A DNA stretch of 64,000 nt from positions 30,888-94,887 of the IMG/VR virus record IMGVR_UViG_3300036893_000033. The stretch is one strand, 5' to 3'. Below are positions 51,441-60,043 of this stretch, piece after piece; positions within the stretch are counted from its first letter, which is position 1, and every line of letters begins with the position of its first letter. A program made the translations under genes and the position numbers. The notes under the pieces were generated by a model. It saw only the letters and a list, made by a program, of their open reading frames with translations. It searched no databases and was not told the DNA's origin. This DNA is from a virus.

Positions 51441-52189
51441 ATCTCGCCCGCCCACTGGTTATCCTCGACACTGAAACGACCGGCGTGGACCCCGTAAACT
51501 CACGACTGATAGAACTCGGCGTGGTGGTTCTATTTCCCGACGGCACCATCAAGAAGGGGCAGAAACGCTTCAACCCCGGCATTCCGATCCCAGCCGAAGC
51601 GACCACTGTCCACGGCATCTCCGATGCGGACGTAGCCGATTGCCCACCGTTCTCCGCGTGCGCTGCGAAGATTCACAAGACACTGACTGGCCGCGACATT
51701 GCGGGCTACAACCTGCGCTCTCTCGATCTTCCCGTCCTCGATGAAGAACTCCGTCGCTGTGGCCTGAAACTCGACCTGGAAGGCGTCAATATCATCGACG
51801 CCTTCAGTATCTATCAGAAAAAAGATCCCCGAACCCTCGAAGCCGCCGTGCAGAAATACTGTGGTCGGTCGCATGAAGGCGCGCATGGAGCCGCTGCTGA
51901 CGCCGCCGCAACGCTGGATGTGCTGAAGGGGCAGTTGGGTATGTATGAGGATCTGGCCGGGATGGGAATGGAGGAGCTGGCGTTGTTCTGCCAGCGAGGG
52001 GAGAATCAACCAGCGGACCTTGCGGGCAAACTGTACTTCAAGGACGGCTTCCTGTATTACGGGTTCGGCAAGAATAAGGACTGCCGGGTCAAGGATGAGC
52101 CGGGGTTCGGGAGATGGATGTTAGGCAAGGACTTCAGCGGATCGACGCTGGATTGCCTGCGGTCCGAGATGGATAGGTGGGGGTTATGA
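51437..52189 (+). CDS. DnaQ-type (DEDDh) 3'-5' exonuclease
   Basis: A 250-residue protein. Exo I motif LDTETTG (Asp11, Glu13), Exo II AGYNLRSLD, Exo III HGAAADAAATLDVL with the His-x4-Asp spacing, so all catalytic residues are present. The last about 80 residues (KLYFKDGFLYYGFGKNKD) are a small domain found in phage members. It likely processes ends or proofreads during phage DNA synthesis. Confidence 0.85.
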   Translation: MNLARPLVILDTETTGVDPVNSRLIELGVVVLFPDGTIKKGQKRFNPGIPIPAEATTVHGISDADVADCPPFSACAAKIHKTLTGRDIAGYNLRSLDLPVLDEELRRCGLKLDLEGVNIIDAFSIYQKKDPRTLEAAVQKYCGRSHEGAHGAAADAAATLDVLKGQLGMYEDLAGMGMEELALFCQRGENQPADLAGKLYFKDGFLYYGFGKNKDCRVKDEPGFGRWMLGKDFSGSTLDCLRSEMDRWGL

Positions 52190-52437
52190 AAAGGATAATT
52201 AACAGAGCCATCAGGTGGTATCTGTCCAGATTCTGCACATGCGAGAAGGTCGTTTTGGACCTGTTTGCGATCCACGGAGAACCTCGCGCCATTGAGGTTA
52301 AGTACTGCGATCTATGCGGCAGGCTGCAAACGCAAGACAAGGTCGCAGCCTTAACGCGGCACGCGCCAGTCGAGCGTTTCTGGCACAGTATCAGGCTGCT
52401 TAACAGCCCAATACCTGGCCCAGGGTGGTGGAAGTGA
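52186..52437 (+). CDS. Small Cys-containing protein
   Basis: Eighty-three residues with CTCE and CDLCG knuckles 33 residues apart, a likely zinc unit, and a basic start. ATGA overlap before, GTGA overlap after. Confidence 0.5.
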   Translation: MKRIINRAIRWYLSRFCTCEKVVLDLFAIHGEPRAIEVKYCDLCGRLQTQDKVAALTRHAPVERFWHSIRLLNSPIPGPGWWK

Positions 52438-53651
52438 CCGACCCCACGCAGTCAAGAGCGGATTTCATAGCCAGCAGACAACTTGGGATCGGTGGTAGTG
52501 ATCTCGGCTCCCTGCTGTCGGACCACCTGCCAGTGGAGTACGGTTGTGCCAGAAAATTATGGTATCGACTTAGCGGTTATCCGCCGGATAGCCACGAAGA
52601 TGCAACGGAGCCGATGTTATTGGGCAGCTTGCTCGAAAAATACATCCTTCGTGCGTACAGCAGCCACACCGGTCGCAAGGTAACGCAGGTCGGACTGCAA
52701 CGGCATCCGACCGTGCCGTGTCTTCAGTATCACGATGACGGCATTGCCGATCCCGCCGTTGACGACAGCCCCGCCGTTAAAAGAGTTGTTGAGTGCAAAG
52801 GCATTGGGCGCGAGATGATGGCAAAGGTAAACTCCAGCGGCTTGGTTCCGGATTATATTTATCAGGGGCAAGGGGGGATGGCTGCGCACGGGCTTGAAGT
52901 ATGCGATTACGCAGTGGGGCAGCGAGAAGACCTATTGCCGCTGGTGGCTATCGAGTTAACCGCCCGCATCGAAGGAGATCCGATACCGACGCTCCCCCGC
53001 CGCCCGAAGTTGGTTACCTTCCCTGTTGAGCGCAGCCCCGAGATCATCGGACTCATCGAAGATTACGCGCCGAAGTTTTGGGATACGCTCAGGAACGAGC
53101 AGAAAATGCCGCCGCGCCTGGATTACCAGGACACCAGGTGCTCGCGATGCCGCTACAGGGTTACCTGTCAGGGGCAAGCCATCATGGAAGGCGTCCAGCC
53201 CGAGACATCCATCCCCACGCGCACCGATTTGTCCCCGCTGATCCAACGCTACCGCAACGCCGTGGCCATCCAGTCAGAGGCGGAGGAACTGGTCACCGGG
53301 ATCGAGGATGAGTTCCGGCAGATATTCGGCGGACATACCGCGTTCCAGGTTCTGGTCACCATCGAGAAAGACGGGCGGTTCGAACAGAAGTGGAAGAATA
53401 TCCTGTACCGTCTCCAGAAGGGCCGCGAGACGGTGGACGGCAAGCGGTTGGTGCCGCAGTACGATGCGCTCAGAAGGGCGGCTATCGAGGCGGGGGTGCC
53501 AGGTGCGGAGTTGACGCCGCCGTCGGGTAAGTTTATTAGGACCGGACTGCCTGTACGGCCACTCCGGCTCTCCGGCCTGCTGCCGCCGAAGCCCAAGAAG
53601 GCCGGCGATGTGCCGGAGGTGGATGGGATGGACGGTGGCGACGATGAGTGA
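52434..53651 (+). CDS. RecB/Cas4-like nuclease with four cysteines (YqaJ-like start)
   Basis: A 405-residue protein; GTG at 52434 overlaps the previous stop. GIGGSD (18-23) and VECKG are the YqaJ/lambda-exonuclease PD-(D/E)XK signatures. Cys38 plus Cys236, Cys239 and Cys245 (C-x2-C-x5-C) copy the iron-sulfur arrangement of Cas4/AddB nucleases. A C-terminal domain (about 270-405) is unassigned. It would resect DNA for recombination. Confidence 0.75.
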   Translation: MTDPTQSRADFIASRQLGIGGSDLGSLLSDHLPVEYGCARKLWYRLSGYPPDSHEDATEPMLLGSLLEKYILRAYSSHTGRKVTQVGLQRHPTVPCLQYHDDGIADPAVDDSPAVKRVVECKGIGREMMAKVNSSGLVPDYIYQGQGGMAAHGLEVCDYAVGQREDLLPLVAIELTARIEGDPIPTLPRRPKLVTFPVERSPEIIGLIEDYAPKFWDTLRNEQKMPPRLDYQDTRCSRCRYRVTCQGQAIMEGVQPETSIPTRTDLSPLIQRYRNAVAIQSEAEELVTGIEDEFRQIFGGHTAFQVLVTIEKDGRFEQKWKNILYRLQKGRETVDGKRLVPQYDALRRAAIEAGVPGAELTPPSGKFIRTGLPVRPLRLSGLLPPKPKKAGDVPEVDGMDGGDDE

Positions 53652-53671
53652 CCACGAACGGCAGCAAATCC

Positions 53672-53701
53672 TTGACAAAGCGATACCGATATCGCTATAC
53701 T
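53672..53701 (+). promoter_or_regulatory. Promoter with operator in the spacer
   Basis: TTGACA (53672-53677), 18-base spacer and TATACT (53696-53701), 7 bases before the ATG at 53709. The spacer holds AGCGATA-CCGA-TATCGCT (53679-53696), a perfect 7-base inverted repeat, the likely site of the encoded repressor. Confidence 0.75.
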
Positions 53702-53708
53702 TCTAGTC

Positions 53709-53912
53709 ATGCCTGAGCAAAAAATGAAACAGGTCGCCGTAAGGATGCCGGAACCGCTGCGTAGGGCGGCTGTGAAAATGGCCAAACGCGAGAAGATGTC
53801 TTTTGGGCGCTTCGTTCGGCAGGCCGTGGATTCGCATATCGAGACCCTGAAGCAGTGGAGACCGACCGGGGATGACGGTTGGATGTCGTCTAAGAACAGC
53901 GAGGTTCTGTGA
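53709..53912 (+). CDS. Ribbon-helix-helix autoregulator
   Basis: A 67-residue protein: strand MKQVAVRMP, helix PLRRAAVKMAKREK, turn MSFGRFVRQAVDSHIE. Typical CopG/Arc architecture, leaderless start, and a palindrome in its own promoter. It heads a second early operon and overlaps the next GTG. Confidence 0.75.
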   Translation: MPEQKMKQVAVRMPEPLRRAAVKMAKREKMSFGRFVRQAVDSHIETLKQWRPTGDDGWMSSKNSEVL

Positions 53913-54124
53913 AACGCCAAACCATCTCCGAAACCAGATATCCGACATACGTTCTGCGTGTCACGGCGAAAGGATTCAGGTCCGCGTCAGACAAGAACGC
54001 AGTGCTGGTGGCTAGGGAGTCCAAGAATCTGATTCGTGGCCGTTTTGATGGACCAAGGATGGTTCTCACCCGCTCCGAGATCGCTAAGCTGGCGGAGTTG
54101 TTTCCGGTGGAGGGAAAATCGTGA
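53909..54124 (+). CDS. Hypothetical small protein
   Basis: Seventy-one residues, basic, beta-rich (YPTYVLRVTAKGFRS) then a helix (SEIAKLAELF). GTGA overlaps on both ends. Confidence 0.45.
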   Translation: MKRQTISETRYPTYVLRVTAKGFRSASDKNAVLVARESKNLIRGRFDGPRMVLTRSEIAKLAELFPVEGKS

Positions 54125-54198
54125 AGCTGAAGCACTTTGACGGCAAAACTCGTGGTGGAGCGCCACGCCAGGGCAGGAGACGAAAGGTAATCACATGA
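54121..54198 (+). CDS. Lys/Arg-rich micro-ORF
   Basis: Twenty-five residues, strongly basic (GGAPRQGRRRKVI). It overlaps its neighbours by GTGA and ATGA, which supports translation. Confidence 0.35.
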   Translation: MKLKHFDGKTRGGAPRQGRRRKVIT

Positions 54199-54440
54199 AA
54201 CTTAGAGCGAGTCTCAGCGGAAACCCCGATGGAACGTACCCAGAGTTTATCGCGGTCGCGCTTAACAAGGAAGACTGCATCCTTCTTGTCCAGCACCGAA
54301 ACGGCTACATGAGCCATAACGGTGACCGTGGTTGGACGAAAGGCACATACGATAAGTGGACAGAGTTGTGGTATTCGATAGCGGAACATGCTGGCGTGGC
54401 ACTGGATCGCGGCGTGAGCAATGAAGCGAGGGTGAAGTAA
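54195..54440 (+). CDS. Hypothetical small protein
   Basis: Eighty-one residues with a beta-type first half (EDCILLVQHRNGYMSHNG) and a helical end. No family recognised; coupled by one-base overlap to the next gene. Confidence 0.5.
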   Translation: MKLRASLSGNPDGTYPEFIAVALNKEDCILLVQHRNGYMSHNGDRGWTKGTYDKWTELWYSIAEHAGVALDRGVSNEARVK

Positions 54441-54817
54441 TGGCCGATAAGGCATCATGCCGCGCAAGGGTACACGACGAAGGTAGGGGCGTGGGCTTCC
54501 ACGGCTGCTCAAATGCCGCCACCACGGCTGCCGGTTATTGCGGGACACATGACCCGGACAAACAGAAGGCACGTAAGGCATATGCGCCGAAGTGCGCCTA
54601 CGTTGATGAGGTGACAGGCGAGCCGGATTGTTCAACGACGGTCAGGGGCACGAAGTATTGCGCATGGCACGAGGATTCCGTGGCGAGACGCCGGATACAC
54701 GCGCAGGCCCGGTCTCAGCAACATACCCTGGCGTGGCTGGAAACCAAGCGTGGGTGCTCAGTGGTCGCGATTGACGATGTTATATCGCGGTTGACGGTGG
54801 TGCTTAAAAATACCTAG
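54440..54817 (+). CDS. Cys/His-rich protein
   Basis: A 125-residue protein with two repeats of the pattern C...C-x-x-H: CRARVHDEGRGVGFHGC...YCGTHD and CAYVDEVTGEPDCST...YCAWHE. Each looks like a small zinc-binding unit. Role unknown. Confidence 0.5.
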   Translation: MADKASCRARVHDEGRGVGFHGCSNAATTAAGYCGTHDPDKQKARKAYAPKCAYVDEVTGEPDCSTTVRGTKYCAWHEDSVARRRIHAQARSQQHTLAWLETKRGCSVVAIDDVISRLTVVLKNT

Positions 54818-54833
54818 TTACGGCGGAGACATT

Positions 54834-55061
54834 GTGACCACCACCATCCCCACCTCCGTATCCCCGAACGTCGAAGGCGCTCACCACGAGACATTGGAAG
54901 GGGCGCGGGAGCGGATAAGCTTCGCGCTCAGTGATCTGGAGAACAGTATCCTCATGTGGCGCGATGCCGAAGCGAACTCCGCCAGCACCGGCGCGGATAT
55001 CGAGGACGCACGGAGGATCCGGTCGGCGCTTCTTTGCTATTGTATTTTGCAAAACGATTAG
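54834..55061 (+). CDS. Hypothetical small acidic protein
   Basis: Seventy-five residues from GTG, mostly helical (ETLEGARERISFALSDLENS). Sits just before the gp3-like gene. Unknown. Confidence 0.45.
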   Translation: MTTTIPTSVSPNVEGAHHETLEGARERISFALSDLENSILMWRDAEANSASTGADIEDARRIRSALLCYCILQND

Positions 55062-55078
55062 AAGAGAGGGAGTAGACA

Positions 55079-56578
55079 ATGAGCACACAAGCAGCACTAC
55101 CCAAGCCAGAATACGGAAAACTATTCGGGGTTACCTACGACAAAGACACAAAGGCTGCGATAGTCCGCGCCCCGCGAGTACTCAAGGTGGGAATCGGAAT
55201 ACCGCGTGGGCGTGCGGTACACGTCTTCATGCACAACGGAGACTGGATCATCCGCTTCGGGGCATGGGAAAACACTGGCGGCAAGCAGAGGCTGGTGATG
55301 AAGACCGTCTACCGTGGCGGACAGAACGGCCTCAGTAACAAGCAGTCCGACGTTGAGGCCTGGTACCGCGCCCACAAGCAGGACGCTGCCGTATCCAATC
55401 GCCCGCAGAAGATTCCGCATTTCACGTTCACTGCCCGGAATGTCGTTGAGGATGAGGGCGGTAGGCCAGTCGAGGTGTTTGAGCCTGACTTTGACGCGAT
55501 CTTCGCTCACGGGGACAGTCCAAAGCGCATCCCAGTCATCCTCACTTCTGATTCGCCGCTCAGGCAAAGCGACGAAATGTGGAGTGCCACCGAACTCAAG
55601 TGCCACGGAGACGGGCTGCTAGCCGAGCGCGTCATCTCAATGGGTTCAGTGAAAGATCAGTACTGGCAGCAAGCGAAAGATGCTGGACTGAATATGTTTC
55701 CAGTCCAGCCCTGCCGCCTCGGCGGATGCCCGTTCTCGGGCAAAGAGTGCAAATTTATGTCAGTTATTGAGGTTCAGTTAGCACTCAGCCTGCGCCTCGG
55801 GGCTACCGCCTATTTCACCAGCACAGGCGAGGTAACGGCAAAGCGCCTGTTTTCGTCTCTCACGAGCATCAGGTCCGTTCTGGACAAGATGGGGTACTCG
55901 CTGGTGGGCGTCCCGATGTATATGACGCTCAGCAGTTTTCGCGCCAACCACGAAGGGAAAGCATCCAGCCAGCCGTGCGTGTCGCTGGAACTCACCGCTG
56001 CCGGGTCGAAGGCGCTGAATCTTCTGCTGGCTGAGAACGCATGGACACCTACAAAGATCGCAGAGGTCGGTCGCCAGATCAGCGCAGCCCCGGAAGATAT
56101 GCTGGTGGATGCGCCTTCCCAGGTGCTGGCCCCGGCTATCATGGCTGAGTTCTCTGAAGTGGAGTTTGACGATGATGAACCAGCGGCGACCCAGCCCATT
56201 CCCGCCGCCGTAAAAACCGCAGAGAAAACCGACGCCATAACCGAACGGATCAGGACGGCGAAGGCCACTGGCGCGGCGGTCCCCACAGACCCCGGAGCCG
56301 CGCAGAACGAGGTGCAGCAGGCGGCTCCAGCCACTCAGCAGCCTCCCGAGCCCAAGCCCTCCACCGCCGGCGTCACCTGGTCCGACCGCGCCAGCATGAA
56401 CAGCGCGTTTAAGCAGCAACAGGAGCGCATTGGAAGGGCAGCGTTCGAAGCACTGGTCAGCACACATGGGATCATGTTCGGATCACTGAAGCATGACGAC
56501 CCGAAGGCCGGCCAGTTTTATGCGGATCTGGTGGGGTATGTGGTGGGCAGCGCAGCGGCGGTCGAAGACGTCTTTTAA
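55079..56578 (+). CDS. Possible gp3-like (recombination directionality factor family) protein
   Basis: A 499-residue protein with the CHGDGLLAER, CRLGGCPFSGKECKF and LGATAYFTSTGEVTAKRLFSSL pattern that recalls the phiC31 gp3-like family of phage proteins; that link is tentative. A conserved zinc-like Cys set sits in CRLGGCP...CKF. The C-terminal about 130 residues are Ala/Pro/Thr-rich and flexible, ending in a helical domain. It lies between recombination nuclease and SMC-type ATPase, so a role in DNA recombination is likely. Confidence 0.45.
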   Translation: MSTQAALPKPEYGKLFGVTYDKDTKAAIVRAPRVLKVGIGIPRGRAVHVFMHNGDWIIRFGAWENTGGKQRLVMKTVYRGGQNGLSNKQSDVEAWYRAHKQDAAVSNRPQKIPHFTFTARNVVEDEGGRPVEVFEPDFDAIFAHGDSPKRIPVILTSDSPLRQSDEMWSATELKCHGDGLLAERVISMGSVKDQYWQQAKDAGLNMFPVQPCRLGGCPFSGKECKFMSVIEVQLALSLRLGATAYFTSTGEVTAKRLFSSLTSIRSVLDKMGYSLVGVPMYMTLSSFRANHEGKASSQPCVSLELTAAGSKALNLLLAENAWTPTKIAEVGRQISAAPEDMLVDAPSQVLAPAIMAEFSEVEFDDDEPAATQPIPAAVKTAEKTDAITERIRTAKATGAAVPTDPGAAQNEVQQAAPATQQPPEPKPSTAGVTWSDRASMNSAFKQQQERIGRAAFEALVSTHGIMFGSLKHDDPKAGQFYADLVGYVVGSAAAVEDVF

Positions 56579-56607
56579 GGTTTCGGCTTCTGACTGAGCC
56601 GAGAGCG

Positions 56608-56656
56608 CCCCGCCGCCGCGTACTCGGGGGAGATGGCGGCGGCGGGGTGTAGTTTT
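56608..56656 (+). terminator. Intrinsic terminator
   Basis: CCCCGCCGCCGC (56608-56619) pairs perfectly with GCGGCGGCGGGG (56636-56647), followed by TGTAGTTTTT. It closes the gp3-like transcript just before the ATPase gene; partial readthrough is likely because the next gene has no clear promoter. Confidence 0.75.
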
Positions 56657-56672
56657 TGAGAGGGGAAATTTG

Positions 56673-58004
56673 ATGCGAATACTTAAGCTGACCGCCGAAC
56701 ATGTGAAAAGACTAAAGGTCGTTGAGATCACTCCGAAAGGTGACGTGGTTACGATCAGCGGGAAAAATGCCTCCGGCAAGACCAGTTTGCTCGACAGCAT
56801 ATACATGGCCCTCGCCGGTAAATCCGCGATCCCGTCCCAGCCGATCCACACAGGCTGCGACCGGGCGCGGATCGAGCTTGACTTAGGCGCTATCACCGTT
56901 GAGCGACGGTTCACCGCCTCTGGCACCACGGTAACGGTTACGAACGCGGAAGGCGCGTCGTATAAGTCTCCACAGAAGATGCTGGACGATCTGTTGGGGT
57001 CGCTCAGCTTCGATCCGTTGCAGTTCAGCCGCATGGACGCTCGTACCCAGTACGCCACACTGCGGAATCTTGTTAAGCTCGACGTTGATATCGACGCTCT
57101 CGACGCTGCCAACAAAGCCGACTACGACGCACGCACGGAGATCAACCGGCAGACGAAGCAGTTAACCGCGCGCGCTGAGGCTATCGCTGTCGTGGCCGCC
57201 GAGCCAGTGGACGAGGTTTACCTGCTGGACGCTATCGAGAAGGCCGGGCAGGTTAATGCGGACATTCAGAAGCGGCAGCAGAATCGCGACAAGGCCCTCC
57301 AGACGGTATCCGATCTGGCCGTAAAGCAGCAGAAGGCGCGGGATAAAGTCACCCCAACCAGGGAGCGGGCCGTTGAGCGCATCTCTGAACTGGAGAGGCA
57401 GATCAGAACGATCCGCGAGGAGATGGAGGCAGAGGTGAGCGGCCTGATGACTGAGGCGCAGGCTGCTGTCGATGAAGCCGATGCGCTCAAGGCCAGACTC
57501 GCCGCCGCCCCTCCCCTGCCGACGCCCGTGGTTATCTCCGACCTCCGCGCTCAACTCGACGCTGCCCGCGTCGCTAACGCTGCCGTAGCGCGGCTCCGTG
57601 AGCGCGATGCCCTGCTGTTGGAGTCTCAGCAGTCCGAGGCTATCTCCCAGGGCTACACCGCCGCCATCGCTGCCCGAGAAAAACAGAAGTCCGACGCTAT
57701 CGCTGCCGCCGACATGCCGGTCCCCGACCTCAGCTTCGGCGACGGAGCGGTGCTGTACAGGGGGCTGCCGTTCGATCAGGCCAGTAGCGCGGAGCAGTTG
57801 CGGGTGTCTACCAGTATCGCTATGGCGTTGAACCCTAAGCTAAGGGTAATTCGGATCAAAGACGGCGGACTGCTCGACGATGACGGACTTGCACTGTTGG
57901 GGCAGATGGCGGCAGAGAAAGATTTTCAGGTGTGGTTGGAATCCGTGAAATCCGATGACCCTGCCGCCATAATCATGGAAGACGGTGCGATTAAAGCCGC
58001 ATGA
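56673..58004 (+). CDS. SMC/RecF-family ATPase
   Basis: A 443-residue protein. Walker A GKNASGKTS (30-38) near the N-terminus, a long coiled coil (about 150-330), and a C-terminal head (SSAEQLRVSTSIAMALNPK signature, then DGGLLDDDGL as Walker B region). Layout is that of RecF/Rad50-like ATPases shortened for phages. It likely pairs with the nuclease at 52434 in DNA end processing. ATG chosen after GAGGGGAAATTTG. Confidence 0.85.
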   Translation: MRILKLTAEHVKRLKVVEITPKGDVVTISGKNASGKTSLLDSIYMALAGKSAIPSQPIHTGCDRARIELDLGAITVERRFTASGTTVTVTNAEGASYKSPQKMLDDLLGSLSFDPLQFSRMDARTQYATLRNLVKLDVDIDALDAANKADYDARTEINRQTKQLTARAEAIAVVAAEPVDEVYLLDAIEKAGQVNADIQKRQQNRDKALQTVSDLAVKQQKARDKVTPTRERAVERISELERQIRTIREEMEAEVSGLMTEAQAAVDEADALKARLAAAPPLPTPVVISDLRAQLDAARVANAAVARLRERDALLLESQQSEAISQGYTAAIAAREKQKSDAIAAADMPVPDLSFGDGAVLYRGLPFDQASSAEQLRVSTSIAMALNPKLRVIRIKDGGLLDDDGLALLGQMAAEKDFQVWLESVKSDDPAAIIMEDGAIKAA

Positions 58005-58177
58005 GCAGCCCCGCCGCAGTAGCACAACGCGCACTCGACGAGGCGCAGACCGCTGCGCTGGTCGCCGAAAAAGGTTACATGCTCCGCATTCTGTTGTCGG
58101 CCCTGAATCATATTGCCTCTGGAGGTAAGCGGGAGACGGAGAGGTGGGCGGGACTACGGAAGGATTCTGAGTGGTGA
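58001..58177 (+). CDS. Small helical protein
   Basis: Fifty-eight residues (ALDEAQTAALVAEKGYMLRI), coupled by ATGA to the ATPase and by GTGA to the next gene. Possibly an accessory subunit. Unknown. Confidence 0.45.
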   Translation: MSSPAAVAQRALDEAQTAALVAEKGYMLRILLSALNHIASGGKRETERWAGLRKDSEW

Positions 58178-58563
58178 GCGAATACAACATGACCGAAGGG
58201 GCGCACGACAGCCAGCATGAGACTGGCCACATTGAAGATCCGCCTGAGAATGAAGGCTGCATACTCTGTGGCCGACCGACCTGCAACCAAGGATGCCTGC
58301 ACATGAAAGTCTTCTACCTGAACGACTGCGACTGGTACATCGCTGCAACCCTCGAAGAGGCCAAGGGGCAATGTGCCGCCGATACTGGCCTGCCAGTTGA
58401 TGAGGCCACCGAGCCAGACGCCCACGAGTTGACAGATGAGGACCTCGACCGGCTTATATTCATGGACGAAGATGAAGGAAAGCTAACCTTCAGACAGGAA
58501 CTGGAACGGCAGATAGCGACAGGCAACACCAAGCCGCGAATGTTCGCAAGCACGGAGTATTGA
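58174..58563 (+). CDS. Acidic phage protein with Cys motif
   Basis: A 129-residue protein. CILCGRPTCNQGCLH at residues 29-43 is a zinc-type cluster; then MKVFYLNDCDWYIAATLEEAK, a start often seen in small phage proteins, and a strongly acidic part (HELTDEDLDRLIFMDEDEGK). An internal ATG at 58303 could also be used. Confidence 0.5.
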   Translation: MSEYNMTEGAHDSQHETGHIEDPPENEGCILCGRPTCNQGCLHMKVFYLNDCDWYIAATLEEAKGQCAADTGLPVDEATEPDAHELTDEDLDRLIFMDEDEGKLTFRQELERQIATGNTKPRMFASTEY

Positions 58564-58565
58564 CT

Positions 58566-59177
58566 ATGAACGCCCACTACCTGCACCTCCCCGACGGCAC
58601 CCCTACTAAATGGAGTCAGTGCGGGGTGTGCCACTCCGTAGCGTGTCCGGGAAACTTCGATCTGAGTGAAAAATGCTGCACCTGCTACGACTGCGGACTG
58701 CCCCTGCCGACAGACGAGCGCGTGCCATACGCCTACGGCAAGGGTCATCGCTTGCTCTATCACCGCGAGTGCGAAGGCAAGCGCCGCAATGAACGTGAAC
58801 AAAAGAAACTGGAAGAAGCTGAACTCATCCCCGAATACAATGGTCCCGTTTACTGCGACGGTCGGAGCGGTAGTTTTGGCGATGGCTACTTTGCCGACGT
58901 GGATAGGCTGGCCGAAGACTTCGAGGGCGAAGACGATACGCCCGAGTTCGCTTTCTGCTGCACGGAGCACCCGTTCCCGGCAATCAACGTCAGTGGGCTG
59001 CTGGAGTCCTACTGCGACGACATGGACGATGAGGCCTACGAACGGTTGGAGGGCATCGAGGAACTGGAGTCCGCGTGCGAGGCGTTCAGAGAGAAAAACA
59101 GTGGCGTTACCTCATGGTACGTGGATTATAAGCGGAAGGTGCGGATACCGCACGCTGTACGGGAGGCCACCGCATGA
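58566..59177 (+). CDS. Multi-cysteine zinc protein
   Basis: A 203-residue protein. CGVCHSVAC...CCTCYDCG...H-x-x-C form a likely two-zinc RING/treble-clef style domain in residues 19-70, followed by a charged linker and an acidic helical end. No enzyme motif. Coupled to the next gene by ATGA. Confidence 0.55.
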   Translation: MNAHYLHLPDGTPTKWSQCGVCHSVACPGNFDLSEKCCTCYDCGLPLPTDERVPYAYGKGHRLLYHRECEGKRRNEREQKKLEEAELIPEYNGPVYCDGRSGSFGDGYFADVDRLAEDFEGEDDTPEFAFCCTEHPFPAINVSGLLESYCDDMDDEAYERLEGIEELESACEAFREKNSGVTSWYVDYKRKVRIPHAVREATA

Positions 59178-59434
59178 GACTTTACGTCTGGCAGGATCAT
59201 AACAGTTTTCTCGTAGTAGCCCACGCCGCAAACGTGCCCGATGGACGCCGCCTTGCACTTCAGGAACTAGGCGCCCCCGACGGCACCAGCACCACCCGGA
59301 AGCGCGCCATCGACTTCGTTACCGCAAACAACCCGACCATCTACATCGGTAATAATGCGGAGTACGCGCTTGAGGAGGAATGGGATGGCGACCCGAAGAA
59401 CCGGGAGATTGTGGGGATAACGCATTTCTCGTAG
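59174..59434 (+). CDS. Hypothetical small protein
   Basis: Eighty-six residues; alternating strands and helices (MRLYVWQDHNSFLVVAHAAN). Unknown function. Confidence 0.5.
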   Translation: MRLYVWQDHNSFLVVAHAANVPDGRRLALQELGAPDGTSTTRKRAIDFVTANNPTIYIGNNAEYALEEEWDGDPKNREIVGITHFS

Positions 59435-59441
59435 AATGTGG

Positions 59442-59470
59442 TTGACTTTTTATCATGCTAGCTACATAAT
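59442..59470 (+). promoter_or_regulatory. Promoter for regulator-helicase unit
   Basis: TTGACT (59442-59447), 17-base spacer, CATAAT (59465-59470). The ATG follows 42 bases later, so unlike other promoters here it has a short AT-rich leader. Confidence 0.65.
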
Positions 59471-59512
59471 GACATATCATAGATATAGTACACATCCATT
59501 AGCCATACAAAC

Positions 59513-59773
59513 ATGCCATCTGTAGCCACATCCACTGCATCCATTAAGCAACTCACAAAGCTGCTTGAACTGGCATCGAGACCGGGAACCACACATGAGG
59601 GCGTTAATGCAGCGCAGAAGGCGCTGCGCATAGTAAGAGACGGTAATGTGTCGTCCGATGTGCGTGAGTGCAACAGATGCGATCACAAGTGGATAAAGAG
59701 GATATCGCGCGAACCCATGCGGTGCCCTCGTTGCGGCAGCCCCTATTGGAACAAGGAGCGGGTGCGGTCATGA
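59513..59773 (+). CDS. Zinc-ribbon protein with DUF2786-like helix
   Basis: Eighty-six residues: a helix TKLLELASRPGTTHEGVNAA recalling DUF2786, then CNRCDHKW and CPRCGSPYW, a zinc ribbon. Coupled by ATGA to the XRE regulator. Confidence 0.5.
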   Translation: MPSVATSTASIKQLTKLLELASRPGTTHEGVNAAQKALRIVRDGNVSSDVRECNRCDHKWIKRISREPMRCPRCGSPYWNKERVRS

Positions 59774-60006
59774 AGCACTTCAAAACCCCCGGCCAGCGCA
59801 TCGCCGAGGCTCGCCGCGCGGTGCCGCTTACGCTCCGCAAGGCAGAGGGCGTCACCGGTATCTCAAACGCCTACATTTGCCAGATCGAGACCGGGAAAAT
59901 AAAAAGGCCCGCCGCCCACTTGCTATTATTACTAAGCATTGCCTATAATGTTCCTGTGAAGGAAATGCTCGTTTGGTTTTATCCTGAGTTGCGGGGTGCG
60001 TTGTGA
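59770..60006 (+). CDS. XRE-family helix-turn-helix regulator
   Basis: A 78-residue protein: GQRIAEARRAVPLTLRKAEGVTGISNAYICQIETGKIKRP is the XRE fold with a Q-I-E-x-G-K recognition segment, then a C-terminal helix. A phage repressor or Cro-like role is possible. A 14-codon micro-ORF (60003-60047) bridges it to the helicase. Confidence 0.8.
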   Translation: MKHFKTPGQRIAEARRAVPLTLRKAEGVTGISNAYICQIETGKIKRPAAHLLLLLSIAYNVPVKEMLVWFYPELRGAL

Positions 60007-60043
60007 GCCTGAAGGGCAAATCCCCATCCAAGCTGGCACTGGC

